Shown piece by piece: positions 51,369-60,480 of a stretch of 64,000 nt of DNA (its first letter is position 1; every line of letters starts with the position of its first letter). The position numbers were made by a program, and so were the translations under genes. Source of the DNA: Salinicoccus sesuvii (lineage in GTDB: Bacteria; Bacillota; Bacilli; Staphylococcales; Salinicoccaceae); the NCBI RefSeq assembly GCF_042648145.1, contig NZ_JBHRWV010000001.1, forward strand, positions 248,001-312,000. The letters are read 5' to 3'. The notes below the pieces were generated by a model that saw nothing but the letters and a program-made list of their open reading frames with translations, ran no database searches and was not told the origin of the DNA.

Positions 51369-52421
51369 ATGCGTGCAGCAGTTTTCTACAATGCAAAAGA
51401 TATTCGTGTCGAGGATGTGGAAACACCGGAAGTCAATAAGGGTAAGGTGAAGGTCAAAGTTGCATGGGCAGGAATCTGTGGGAGTGATCTGCATGAGTAT
51501 AATGCAGGACCAATTTTCATTCCTGAAGGCGAGGCGTCTCCGCTGACCGACCAGAAGGCGCCACTTACGATGGGACATGAATTCTCAGGAACCGTCGAAG
51601 AGCTTGGTGAGGGTGTAGAGGGACTCAGTGTTGGGGATAAAGTGACAATCAATCCACTGATTACTCAAGGGACACATGAAAACCCGCTCATTGATATGTA
51701 CAACGGATTTACGTTTGTCGGTCTCGGCAGTGATGGTGGATTTGCGGACTACGTGCTGGTAGATAGAAAAAATGTTGTCAAACTCGATCAGAGTACATCA
51801 CTTGAGCTCGGCGCGCTTGTTGAACCGACGGCCGTTGCTTTGCAGGCAATCCGGGAGTCAGAGATGCAATTCAGTGATTCCGTGGCAGTGTTTGGAGCAG
51901 GGCCGATCGGATTGCTTACAATTATTGCTGCGCGTGCAGCAGGTGCGAAGGACATCTTTGCTTTTGATCTCAGTGACGAGCGACTCAAAAAAGCGAAGGA
52001 AGTCGGTGCCACCCATGCCGTCAATTCAGGTAACCAGGACCCAGTTGAGTACATTCATCAGTACTATCCGGATGGCGTTGATCGTACATTCGAAGTCGCC
52101 GGTGTCGGCATCACTGTCAACCAGTCCATCAAGGCGACACGTGCTCGTGGGATGGTAACGATCGTCTCCATATTCGAGAAGCCGATTGAACTGAATCCAA
52201 TGGATCTTACCGCAAGTGGTGTCCGTATTGCTTCCACATTGGCTTATGAGCCAGATATCTTTGAAGCCACTGTGAAAATGATCGAAACCGGTCAGATTGA
52301 TCCGTTTCCGGTCATTACAGATCATATCGAACTGAACGAAATTGTAGATAAAGGATTCGAAGCATTGCTTAATGATAAGAGCCAGTCGAAGATTCTTGTT
52401 AGGCTTGGCGGAGAGAAATAG
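51369..52421 (+). CDS. 2,3-butanediol dehydrogenase-like zinc dehydrogenase
   Basis: A 350-residue medium-chain dehydrogenase. Catalytic zinc residues: Cys in 'GICGSDLHEYN' near 38 and His-Glu in 'TMGHEFSGTV' near 70. The nucleotide glycines are 'VFGAGPIGLL' near 176. In typical BdhA the stretch near 100-115 holds four structural zinc cysteines; here it reads 'INPLITQGTHENPL' and has none, as in a staphylococcal branch I recall. It probably oxidises butanediol or reduces acetoin. Single gene after the mhq pair; TTGGAGG ribosome site and a strong terminator. Confidence 0.82.
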   Translation: MRAAVFYNAKDIRVEDVETPEVNKGKVKVKVAWAGICGSDLHEYNAGPIFIPEGEASPLTDQKAPLTMGHEFSGTVEELGEGVEGLSVGDKVTINPLITQGTHENPLIDMYNGFTFVGLGSDGGFADYVLVDRKNVVKLDQSTSLELGALVEPTAVALQAIRESEMQFSDSVAVFGAGPIGLLTIIAARAAGAKDIFAFDLSDERLKKAKEVGATHAVNSGNQDPVEYIHQYYPDGVDRTFEVAGVGITVNQSIKATRARGMVTIVSIFEKPIELNPMDLTASGVRIASTLAYEPDIFEATVKMIETGQIDPFPVITDHIELNEIVDKGFEALLNDKSQSKILVRLGGEK

Positions 52422-52428
52422 TACACGT

Positions 52429-52462
52429 AAAAATAGACAGCTATATTTAGCTGTCTATTTTT
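52429..52462. terminator. Bidirectional terminator after the butanediol dehydrogenase
   Basis: A perfect 15-bp stem (52429-52443 with 52448-52462), with A and T runs in the arms, ends 40 bases before the convergent ZIP gene. Confidence 0.85.
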
Positions 52463-52502
52463 AATTCCAATAAGTCAATTGATCAATATTTATATTTAAA
52501 AC

Positions 52503-53240
52503 TTATCCAAACAGCAACGTAATAAAAACACCAATCGCTGTTATCAACCCTACGATAGGTCCGCCTTTCTCGTGTGCTTCCGGCATCATTGTAGAGGCAA
52601 TCATCGCAATAATGGCGCCTGCAGCAAATGAGGAAATAATCGCTTGGGTCGAATCAGATGTCTGTTCAAGGAGCGAATATCCCAAAAGGGCGCTTGCGGC
52701 AGAAGCAACGAGAACAAATATCCACATGAACATGATTCTCCGAGTCGTATAGCCGTCTTTTCTCATTCCAGTCGTACTCGATATTCCTTCTGGCAGGTTG
52801 CTGATGAATATCGCCACGATCAAAGCGAGACCAACACCGCCACCTTGAGCAATCCCAAGACCGATCATCGCGGTTTCCGGTATGGCGTCCATGACGGTTC
52901 CGACAAAAATGGCAAGCCCCGAACTCTCTTTAGAATCTGTTGCTTTTTCATCTTTAAGTCCGGAACGTTTTCGGTGTTTCCCGCCTTTTCGGCTGATGAA
53001 GATGTCAAATGCGGTGAAAATAGCAGCTCCGCCCAGGAATCCGAGCGCAATCTCCCATAGCCCGCCCAGTTCTGTTGCCTCTCCTAAAAGTTCAAAACTG
53101 ACTGCACCAATTAATGCACCAGTTCCAAGTGCCATGATGTAGGCGATTAGTCGTTGCGGCAATGATACGATTAGCACAATGAGCGCGCCGAGTAGATTAG
53201 CTGACCCAGCAATCGCCCCCCACATTAACGCAGAAATCAT
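52503..53240 (-). CDS. ZIP-family metal transporter
   Basis: A 245-residue membrane protein with about eight spans, a short cytoplasmic loop rich in Lys/Arg/His (residues 86-105, 'RKGGKHRKRSG') and the ZIP blocks 'DAIPETAMIGLG' near 118 and 'ISNLPEGISSTTGM' near 146. Canonical ZIP proteins have His in the H-N-x-P-E-G motif; here it is Ser-Asn-Leu-Pro-Glu-Gly. Divalent metal (zinc, iron or manganese) uptake is the family role, but selectivity may differ. GGGAGG before the ATG. Confidence 0.8.
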   Translation of the reverse strand: MISALMWGAIAGSANLLGALIVLIVSLPQRLIAYIMALGTGALIGAVSFELLGEATELGGLWEIALGFLGGAAIFTAFDIFISRKGGKHRKRSGLKDEKATDSKESSGLAIFVGTVMDAIPETAMIGLGIAQGGGVGLALIVAIFISNLPEGISSTTGMRKDGYTTRRIMFMWIFVLVASAASALLGYSLLEQTSDSTQAIISSFAAGAIIAMIASTMMPEAHEKGGPIVGLITAIGVFITLLFG

Positions 53241-53498
53241 GACTTTAGCCTCCCAACCGTTATCTTTCTGTTACTACCCATTTCGACTTTCGGATTAACC
53301 TGTATCTTAAATAATATGCGGTGGTAATCGTAGAATTTCTGAGGTGATGGTTAATACACCATGCATGCCGAAGCTAAGTTCAACCCTACCTACATCTTAA
53401 AAGTAAACTTATAATTAACTTATTCAACATTTATCTATATATTGGTAATACATACAGGCAAGAAAACACTTTATGATGAAAGTGAAGGAGGCAGGTGC

Positions 53499-54593
53499 AT
53501 GAAAGATATAAACCTAGGACAGAGTATATTGAATCATCGCAAACGTATCGGATATACGCAGTCAGACATTGCGGATTTTCTGAGTATCAGCAAGGCGGCA
53601 GTATCAAAGTGGGAAAAAGGGCATTCGTTCCCGGAAATCAATTATCTCGCACGACTGGCTGTATTGTTTGATACGACGCTTGATGAATTGGTCGACTATT
53701 CTCCTCAGCTTACAAAACAGCAGATCAGAATTTCGTATCACAAGCTTGCCGAAAACTTCGAAACTGAAAATTACGATGATGCACTGGAATCGGTACGGAG
53801 TAATGCACGTCGCTATTACAGTTGCTATCGTTTTCTGACTGTACTCGTGGGACTGCTGCTCAATCATGCTTATTTGAGTGAAGATAAGCAGGCAACGTTC
53901 GAACTGGCTAAGCAGTTGATCTTGAGGGTGCTCCAGAACGCTGATTCACTGCACCTAAAGGAACAGGTTACGTTTTTTAGAGCGATGATCCATTTGATTG
54001 AACAACAGTCTTCTGAAGCGGTCGATCTGCTTGAGGATGCAACGCTCCCTAAGTTGCCGGCAAGTACCCTTTTGGCTCAGTCCTATCAGATGCAAGGAGA
54101 CAATCAAAAAGCGAAATCTGTGCTGCAAGTCGAGATCTACCAGAACATTGTTTTCATTATTGGCGACTTTACAATGATGATTAAGAGTGGACTCTACGAT
54201 GATCTTGAAGTGCTGATTTCAAAAGGTGAAGCGATGGATGAAGCATTCAATCTCAGGGCGCTGCATCCGAATTCGATGCTGAACTTCCACCTCGTCACAG
54301 CTATGCAGCTTGTCACCGATAAGGCGCGCTGCTTCCATCATCTCAATGCATTCTTGGAGTCTGTCGAAAATCTGATTAATGACTACTATCTGCATGGTGA
54401 TGATTTCTTTACAGAAATCGATGACTGGGTGGCAGATTTTGATATTGGCAAGGATGTACCGGTAAATTTCGGTATTGCTAAAGAGCAGTTGGTGAGTGCA
54501 CTTGTGGACAATCCAATGTTTCTCGGTTTGAAAGACGACATTACGTTTAAGAATATTGTACATAGACTGACAAAAATAGTGGAGGAGAGATGA
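53499..54593 (+). CDS. XRE-family regulator with helical C-terminal domain
   Basis: A 364-residue regulator. A Cro/C1 helix-turn-helix spans residues 5-60 ('RKRIGYTQSDIADFLSISKAA' region and 'VSKWEKGHSFPEI'). The remaining 300 residues are helical and TPR-like in spacing, as in regulators that sense peptides or partner proteins. ATG 53499 is chosen because AAGGAGGC sits before it; the frame extends to 53442 without support. It heads a cassette with a PLDc_N protein and an ABC-2 exporter and probably controls it. Confidence 0.78.
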   Translation: MKDINLGQSILNHRKRIGYTQSDIADFLSISKAAVSKWEKGHSFPEINYLARLAVLFDTTLDELVDYSPQLTKQQIRISYHKLAENFETENYDDALESVRSNARRYYSCYRFLTVLVGLLLNHAYLSEDKQATFELAKQLILRVLQNADSLHLKEQVTFFRAMIHLIEQQSSEAVDLLEDATLPKLPASTLLAQSYQMQGDNQKAKSVLQVEIYQNIVFIIGDFTMMIKSGLYDDLEVLISKGEAMDEAFNLRALHPNSMLNFHLVTAMQLVTDKARCFHHLNAFLESVENLINDYYLHGDDFFTEIDDWVADFDIGKDVPVNFGIAKEQLVSALVDNPMFLGLKDDITFKNIVHRLTKIVEER

Positions 54594-54594
54594 T

Positions 54595-54792
54595 ATGAAT
54601 ATTGAAGTACAAGAATACCTGCCATTTTTGGTTCCGCTGCTTATACTACAGTTGATTCTCGTTGTAACGGCATTGATCATGATCATCCGCCAACAGCACT
54701 TCAAATACCTCAACCGGATAGCGTGGATCATCATTGTAATTATACTCAATATTTTTGGACCGATCCTTTACTTTGTACTGGAGCGTAAATGA
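54595..54792 (+). CDS. PLDc_N-domain small membrane protein
   Basis: A 65-residue protein with two transmembrane helices (about 8-29 and 41-60) and the PLDc_N ending 'NIFGPILYFVLERK'. It begins one base after the XRE stop, with GGAGGAG as ribosome site. Similar small proteins (YxlE) accompany ABC-2 exporters in Bacillus sigY-type operons. It may act as regulatory or accessory subunit of the exporter that follows. Confidence 0.78.
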   Translation: MNIEVQEYLPFLVPLLILQLILVVTALIMIIRQQHFKYLNRIAWIIIVIILNIFGPILYFVLERK

Positions 54793-54793
54793 G

Positions 54794-55672
54794 ATGGATA
54801 TACTGAGAATAGAGGGACTAAAGAAGACATTCAATGAGAAGGCGGTCATAGATAATCTGAACCTTGTAGTGCAATCCAACGAAATATACGGATTCATCGG
54901 CAGTAACGGTGCAGGTAAGACAACGACGATGAAAATGGTCCTCGGTCTGCTTGCGGCAGATGAAGGTGAGATGTACGTATGCGACGAAAAAGTGCGCTTT
55001 GGAGACACGCCGACGAACCGCCACGTCGGTTATCTGCCAGATGTACCGGAGTTCTACACTTATATGAATGCGGCCGAATATCTGAAACTGTGTGCTGATA
55101 TTACGCAGATGGAGAAGTCTGTGCAGAAGGGACGGATTAATGAATTACTTAAGCTCGTGGGTCTTGAAGGTGAGCGTACTAAAATCAAAAACTATTCAAG
55201 GGGGATGAAGCAGCGGCTTGGTATTGCCCAGGCACTTATCCACCGGCCGAAACTATTGATTTGCGATGAGCCGACTAGCGCTCTGGATCCAAAAGGACGC
55301 ACGGAGATACTTAGAATTTTAAAAGAGATTACCAAAGAGACCACGGTCATATTTTCCACCCACATACTGACCGATGTCGAACGGATTTGCGACAAGGTGG
55401 GCATTCTCTATGAAGGAAGAATTGTAAAATCCCTTGATCTGAATCAGGCATCCTTCGGTGAGAAGGGGATTGTTATTGAACTCAGTGAAGATGAATACCA
55501 AACATTAGAACCACTACTCGATATCACCCATATAGAAGGCACGGCATACACTATAGCGAACCATAGCCTCGAAGAAATATACAATACACTGCATGCTCAT
55601 GGAATTTATCCTTCAAAGATTGCAAAAGAGCATAAGTCGCTCGAAGATGTGTACTTGGAGGTGACGTCATGA
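54794..55672 (+). CDS. ABC transporter ATP-binding protein (ABC-2 exporter)
   Basis: A 292-residue ATPase. Walker A 'GSNGAGKTTTMK' near residue 37, signature 'YSRGMKQRLG' near 135, Walker B 'LLICDEPTSALD' near 155 and the switch His in 'IFSTHILTDV' near 190. A C-terminal extension of about 80 residues follows. The ATG at 54794 overlaps nothing but starts 1 base after the PLDc_N stop; a longer frame from 54755 lies inside that gene. Similar to YxlF. Transported substrate unknown, with antimicrobial or lipid export possible. Confidence 0.85.
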   Translation: MDILRIEGLKKTFNEKAVIDNLNLVVQSNEIYGFIGSNGAGKTTTMKMVLGLLAADEGEMYVCDEKVRFGDTPTNRHVGYLPDVPEFYTYMNAAEYLKLCADITQMEKSVQKGRINELLKLVGLEGERTKIKNYSRGMKQRLGIAQALIHRPKLLICDEPTSALDPKGRTEILRILKEITKETTVIFSTHILTDVERICDKVGILYEGRIVKSLDLNQASFGEKGIVIELSEDEYQTLEPLLDITHIEGTAYTIANHSLEEIYNTLHAHGIYPSKIAKEHKSLEDVYLEVTS

Positions 55673-56439
55673 ATCAGGTCTTAGCACTATTCTTTAAAGA
55701 ACTCGTCGAATCGTGGCGCAATTTCAAACTTGTAGCTTTCCTTGTTGTATTCATCATCATCGGTGTACTTAGCCCTTTTACGGCGCTCATCCTGCCAGAT
55801 ATCCTTGAGCGGGTCATGAAGGATTCAGGCATCATGGCTGAGATTCCCGAACCGACAGCTCTGGATTCCTATACTCAATTCTTCACCAATATGAACCAGC
55901 TTGGGCTGGTTGTGTTCATCATTTTATTCGGCAATATCCTCACTCATGAGTTCAGTCGCAATACGCTTTTGAATTTGGTGACCAAAGGCTTGAAGCGGAC
56001 AAACGTCATTATCGTAAAATCGGCGTTCATGGTGTGCACCTGGACGTTAGGATACGTAGTTAGTGCGCTGGTGACATATGCCTATACAGTGTATTACTGG
56101 GATGAGGCGGTCAATCATCTATTCTTATCTTTTGTGATGACGTGGATCTATGGTGTATTCGTCATCAGTCTGCTCATGCTTGCATCGACACTATTCGCGA
56201 GTAGTTTCATTGCAGTGCTACTCAGTGTCGTCACTGTCGTCATCGTGATGATGATGGTTGGCATCCATCCCGATTTGGCAAGTTATCTGCCACAATATCT
56301 GATCGGCAATAACATTGACCTGCTCGCTGGTAGAATCGGGGCGGAAGATATTTTATGGTCTTCTGTCATCACGGTAATTTTATCGTTGGTCCTCTTTATC
56401 GTTGCTTTGCTCAGATTTAAGAAAATGCAGATGACCTGA
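55669..56439 (+). CDS. ABC-2 type permease
   Basis: A 256-residue membrane protein with six predicted spans (about 20-42, 80-98, 112-140, 150-175, 180-200 and 230-250) and an extracellular loop between spans 1 and 2. It overlaps the ATPase gene by 4 bases and resembles YxlG in size and order. Together the two proteins form an exporter. Confidence 0.82.
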   Translation: MNQVLALFFKELVESWRNFKLVAFLVVFIIIGVLSPFTALILPDILERVMKDSGIMAEIPEPTALDSYTQFFTNMNQLGLVVFIILFGNILTHEFSRNTLLNLVTKGLKRTNVIIVKSAFMVCTWTLGYVVSALVTYAYTVYYWDEAVNHLFLSFVMTWIYGVFVISLLMLASTLFASSFIAVLLSVVTVVIVMMMVGIHPDLASYLPQYLIGNNIDLLAGRIGAEDILWSSVITVILSLVLFIVALLRFKKMQMT

Positions 56440-56469
56440 TAACACATATTTAAAAATTACTATAATACA

Positions 56470-56519
56470 ATGACCCCTTTCATTGGCCTATGCCAGACAA
56501 TGAAAGGGGTCATCTTTTC
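56470..56519. terminator. Bidirectional terminator between the ABC cassette and katA
   Basis: A perfect 16-bp stem (56470-56485 with 56498-56513), followed by a T-rich tract, lies between the convergent genes. Confidence 0.85.
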
Positions 56520-56572
56520 AGCGGGTATCGGACACTTGGTGTCCGACATCATTCATGGTTGTATATTCAATT

Positions 56573-58228
56573 TTAATACGGTTCCGATTCGTTACCTTTA
56601 TCGACTGCTTCTGCTGAAGCTTCCTGCTGGCTCTTAGTGCCTTTTCCATATCTAGACTGCTCTCCGGCCTCACGACCCGGCAACTCTGCTTCTTGCATTT
56701 CTTTTGCTTCCTGTGTTTTCTGCTCGATACCTTCTTTGACGCGTCGGCCGTATTCTTCATCAGCCTGACTGAAATGATGGATCATCGCTTCTTGGATGCG
56801 TTCGTCACATTGAGAGAGTACATTGGAGAGATTGCTGATTAACTCTTCTCGTTCCCAATCAGCGAGGTTGCGATAGGTCTCACCAGCCTGACCATAGTTG
56901 TTCGGACGATCGATCGGTTTGGTCATTGCCGCCGCATTGTATGTCGGCTGGTGCTGAGGTGCTTTCTCCTCTGCTTCCTCGAGTCCGCCAATCATAGACG
57001 GTTCGTAGTTGATGCTTGGGTCACCGCTACCTTCTTCTTGTTTACGATGGTCCAGCTGACCACGGTGCTGATTGGTACGCACTTTATTTCTTGGTGCATT
57101 AACAGGTACTTGGAGGTAGTTGGCACCGACACGATAGCGCTGGGTATCGGAGTAGGAGAACGTCCGTCCGATCAGCATCTTATCATCGGAGAAGTCCATA
57201 CCATCAACGAGAACGCCTGTACCGAAAGATGCCTGCTCGATCTGTGCGTGGAAGTCTGTTGGATTCTCATCGAGTACCATGCGGCCGACAGGCAGCCAAG
57301 GGAACTGGTCTTCCGGCCAGAGTTTTGTATCATCCAGCGGATCGAAATCGAGTTCTTCATGATAGCCGTCCTCCATGATCTGGACATACAGCTCCCATTC
57401 GGGATAGTCTCCACGTTCAATCGCCGCATAGAGATCTTGCGTCGCATGGGCGACATTTTTCGCTTGGATGTACGATGCATCTTCCTGGGTCAGATTGCGG
57501 ATTCCCTGTTTTGGTTCCCAGTGGTACTTGACGAGTACAGCTTCGCCCTCGTCATTGACCCATTTGTACGTGTTGACGCCGGATCCTTGCATATGCCGGT
57601 ATGTCGCAGGGATTCCCCATGGAGAGAACAGGAAAGTAATCATATGGGTTGCTTCCGGTGAACGGGAAACAAAGTCGAACATCCGTGTCGGATCTGGAAC
57701 GTTGGAGACAGGGTCGGCTTTGAAGGCGTGGATCATGTCTGGGAATTTCATGGCATCACGGATGAAAAAGATTTTAAGGTTGTTGCCGACGAGGTCCCAG
57801 TTGCCGTCCTGAGTATACATTTTTACAGCAAATCCTCTCGGATCACGTTCTGTTTCCGGTGAATCTTTGGATCCGGCCACAGTAGAGAATCGCACCATAA
57901 GCGGCGTCTTCTTGCCTTCACCCGAAAATACTTTGGCGCGTGTATATTTTTCGACTGGCTCGTCACCGACTTTGCCGTACGTTTCGAAATAGCCGAAAGC
58001 ACCTGTGCCGCGAGCATGCACGACACGCTCTGGTACTTCTTCACGATCAAAGTGTGAAATTTTCTCAAGGAAATGGTAGTTTTCCATTGTGGCCGGTCCG
58101 CGGTCCCCGATGGTGCGTAAATTCTGATTATCTGTCACAGGTCTTCCCTGACGGGTTGTCAGTGTATCGCGTTTCACTTCTTTTTCGCGTGGAATCTCGG
58201 AATCTTTCTGGTAGTTCTTATCTGCCAA
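56573..58228 (-). CDS. katA: Heme catalase
   Basis: A 551-residue monofunctional catalase that removes hydrogen peroxide. The active His is in 'RVVHARGTGAFG' near 71-82, the distal Asn region in 'NNLKIFFIRDAMKFPD' near 145, and the heme-ligand Tyr in 'RTFSYSDTQRYRVG' near 353. The last 50 or so residues are a Glu/Gln/Lys-rich tail not usual in the about 500-residue family members. The start is probably the TTG at 58228, since AGGAGG lies 8 bases before it; another TTG two codons upstream is too close to that site. A possible PerR box is 80 bases upstream. Confidence 0.88.
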   Translation of the reverse strand: MADKNYQKDSEIPREKEVKRDTLTTRQGRPVTDNQNLRTIGDRGPATMENYHFLEKISHFDREEVPERVVHARGTGAFGYFETYGKVGDEPVEKYTRAKVFSGEGKKTPLMVRFSTVAGSKDSPETERDPRGFAVKMYTQDGNWDLVGNNLKIFFIRDAMKFPDMIHAFKADPVSNVPDPTRMFDFVSRSPEATHMITFLFSPWGIPATYRHMQGSGVNTYKWVNDEGEAVLVKYHWEPKQGIRNLTQEDASYIQAKNVAHATQDLYAAIERGDYPEWELYVQIMEDGYHEELDFDPLDDTKLWPEDQFPWLPVGRMVLDENPTDFHAQIEQASFGTGVLVDGMDFSDDKMLIGRTFSYSDTQRYRVGANYLQVPVNAPRNKVRTNQHRGQLDHRKQEEGSGDPSINYEPSMIGGLEEAEEKAPQHQPTYNAAAMTKPIDRPNNYGQAGETYRNLADWEREELISNLSNVLSQCDERIQEAMIHHFSQADEEYGRRVKEGIEQKTQEAKEMQEAELPGREAGEQSRYGKGTKSQQEASAEAVDKGNESEPY

Positions 58229-58307
58229 AATCAAAACCTCCTATGAATTAATCGTTTAACCAAATACGTAATGGCACCGAAAACACATCAGTCGGATAGG
58301 CTGTAGT

Positions 58308-58322
58308 TTATAATTCTTCTAA
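58308..58322 (-). promoter_or_regulatory. Possible PerR box upstream of katA
   Basis: TTATAATTCTTCTAA agrees with TTATAAT-N-ATTATAA at 12 or 13 of 15 positions. It is about 80 bases before the katA start. PerR control of catalase is general in Firmicutes, but this match is imperfect. Confidence 0.4.
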
Positions 58323-58477
58323 TCTGTACACTTTCAAGTATAGATTCTGAAATATCTAAAATCAAATGATACGCAAAATATTAGATGGCTATTAAGGGAC
58401 TTGGGTATAAGCGTTTGTATTTTTACAAATGTGGTAGAAGAAAAACTATCAAAATTAGAATGAAGGGAGCACATTCC

Positions 58478-59320
58478 ATGAATCATCATATACCCGAGAA
58501 AATATTGTCGGATGGGCTACATATACCATCCATAGGATTTGGAACGGCAAAATTGAATGGACACGAAGCTGTTGAGGTAGTGCAAAACGCCATTAGGTCC
58601 GGCTACAGGCTGATAGACACGGCTTTCAATTACGATAACGAGGGCGCTGTGGGAGAGGCGATTAGGCGCTCACCGGTATCAAGGTCGGAAATTATGGTCA
58701 CCTCAAAGCTACCAGGTCGCTACCATTCATATGAAGAGGCAGTTAAGGCAATTCAAGAGTCGCTATTACGTACAGGTCTTGATTATTTTGATTTGTATCT
58801 GATCCATTGGCCGAACCCCGAGCAGGATAATTACGTAGAAGCCTGGCAAGCTTTGATCGATGCCAGACGATGGGGATTGGTACGCTCGATTGGCGTATGC
58901 AATTTTCTGCCCGAGCATCTCGATAATCTGAAGGAGAAAACCGGGGTACTGCCGACCCTCAACCAAATTGAAATGCATCCTTACTTCATCCAGGAAACCC
59001 AGCGCAGTTATCATGACGAGAATGGAATCCTGACGGAAGCGTGGAGCCCATTGGCGCGTGCTCGAGAATTGCAGGATGACCCTGTACTTGCAAAGGTTGC
59101 TGAAAAGCATGGGAAATCTACGGCTCAGATTGTCCTGCGTTGGCATTATCAACTGGGAACAATCACTATTCCAAAAGCCTCTTCCCCTGAGCGCCAGATG
59201 GAGAATCTTTCGATATTCGACTTTGAACTGGATGATGAAGATATTAATCGTATCTCCAGTTTGACCAAGGAAGACGGAAGGATCGACGATCAGAATCCGG
59301 CGACATATGAAGAATTCTAA
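58478..59320 (+). CDS. Aldo/keto reductase
   Basis: A 280-residue NADPH-dependent reductase of TIM-barrel type. The catalytic tetrad is visible as Asp-Tyr in 'IDTAFNYDNEGAVG' near 47-52, Lys in 'VTSKLPG' near 74 and His in 'YLIHWPNPE' near 109. 'TLNQIEMHPYF' near 160 and 'PKASSPERQMENL' near 233 are the cofactor parts. ATG 58478 is preferred (GAAGGGAG before it); the frame runs back to 58385 without support. Probably reduces aldehydes such as methylglyoxal or 2-oxo esters; substrate not assigned. Confidence 0.84.
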   Translation: MNHHIPEKILSDGLHIPSIGFGTAKLNGHEAVEVVQNAIRSGYRLIDTAFNYDNEGAVGEAIRRSPVSRSEIMVTSKLPGRYHSYEEAVKAIQESLLRTGLDYFDLYLIHWPNPEQDNYVEAWQALIDARRWGLVRSIGVCNFLPEHLDNLKEKTGVLPTLNQIEMHPYFIQETQRSYHDENGILTEAWSPLARARELQDDPVLAKVAEKHGKSTAQIVLRWHYQLGTITIPKASSPERQMENLSIFDFELDDEDINRISSLTKEDGRIDDQNPATYEEF

Positions 59321-59350
59321 GTCAGAGACTTAGAATTAAACACTCAATAG

Positions 59351-59384
59351 AACGGCTGCCCTATCAATCAGGGCAGCCGTTTTA
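59351..59384. terminator. Terminator between convergent genes
   Basis: A perfect 12-bp stem (59351-59362 with 59370-59381) with a T-run on the plus side. Confidence 0.8.
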
Positions 59385-59422
59385 TTAGGTGGGGTAAAAT
59401 ACGGGATTTGCATGTAAAAGTT

Positions 59423-60250
59423 CTAGGAATATACGCGATCGATAGTAGATTTCAGTCGGCGATAAGAGAAGTCTGCAACAGTCTGCTGATCCATCTCCCA
59501 GTATTCTTCTCGGAACAGTTCCAGACTTGTCATCCGGTCGTAGCCGATGTTTTTTAGTTCACGTCCAATCTCATCCAATGATGCGACACCCTCATCTGGG
59601 AGTAGACGCATGTTATCTTCTAGATTTGAGAGACTTTCATCCGGTGCATCGTTGAACTGCACGATGAACAAGTTTTCTACATTCAACTTACTGATGACTG
59701 AGGCAGGACTTCCGCTTTTATGAAAATGAAACACATCGATGGCAAGCCCAATATTATCGCGGTCCACTTGCTCAATGATGTTATTGGCAAGTTCGAGGTT
59801 ATTTACCGAACTGTCTTCACCGCCGATGAATTCAACTGCCAATTTTATACCGTATTGACTGGCTATGTCGGACATTTCCCTAAGCATCCTGACACTATCA
59901 TCAATGATGACCTGTTTGGTCGTCTTTTCTTCGAGCATGCTCGGTACGGCAACTACGTATGAAGAGCCAGCAGCCTGTGCAATCTCGCACCATTTTTTCG
60001 TGTCTTCCAGCACCTCCTGGCGCTCATTTCCCTGCTTCAAGTTGAAGAATTCGATAGCATTCACTGCGTCCGGTCTGGCGGTGGAATTTTTGAATAGACG
60101 CCCCAAGTCTTCCAATGAATGATCTTTCAGAAAAGCTTCCAACTTGTATGTACGCATTTCCAATAGATCAAATCCCGCTTGCTCTGCCACTTTTACGTCT
60201 TGCTCTAACGTGCACGGGTCCGTGGTAGAACCATTCAATCCAATTTGCAT
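59423..60250 (-). CDS. Sugar phosphate isomerase/epimerase-like TIM barrel (AP endonuclease 2 family)
   Basis: A 275-residue protein of the xylose isomerase-like TIM-barrel family. Candidate metal ligands are Glu in 'LAVEFIGGEDSS' near 143, Asp-x-x-His in 'AIDVFHFHKSG' near 176, Gln/Asn in 'FIVQFNDAPD' near 203 and Glu in 'TSLELFREEYW' near 247. Relatives are IolE/IolH-like isomerases and dehydratases of polyols and sugars. The frame runs on to 60316, but GGAGAG before the ATG at 60250 decides the start. Divergent from the AbgT-family transporter; possibly related in function, but nothing proves it. Confidence 0.78.
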   Translation of the reverse strand: MQIGLNGSTTDPCTLEQDVKVAEQAGFDLLEMRTYKLEAFLKDHSLEDLGRLFKNSTARPDAVNAIEFFNLKQGNERQEVLEDTKKWCEIAQAAGSSYVVAVPSMLEEKTTKQVIIDDSVRMLREMSDIASQYGIKLAVEFIGGEDSSVNNLELANNIIEQVDRDNIGLAIDVFHFHKSGSPASVISKLNVENLFIVQFNDAPDESLSNLEDNMRLLPDEGVASLDEIGRELKNIGYDRMTSLELFREEYWEMDQQTVADFSYRRLKSTIDRVYS

Positions 60251-60480
60251 GATTTTCTCTCCTTTGTTATCCACGATTGTATAAGTACTTGCACCTGCTC
60301 TGATTATCTGACACACAGCACATGCAGTGTATCTTTAATGGGAGAAACACATATCACACATTCTACCCACTGCCGAATGTGATAAACACCCCAAATAACC
60401 ACGAGAAAGACCTTGCGCTTTATTACGGAATTTGAAATAATATCATGTATTGTTTGAAAATTTTTAAAAGGAGGTCTTTT

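Noticed and set aside
56951..57661. 236-residue frame opposite katA
   Set aside because: Shadow of the catalase gene; no ribosome site.
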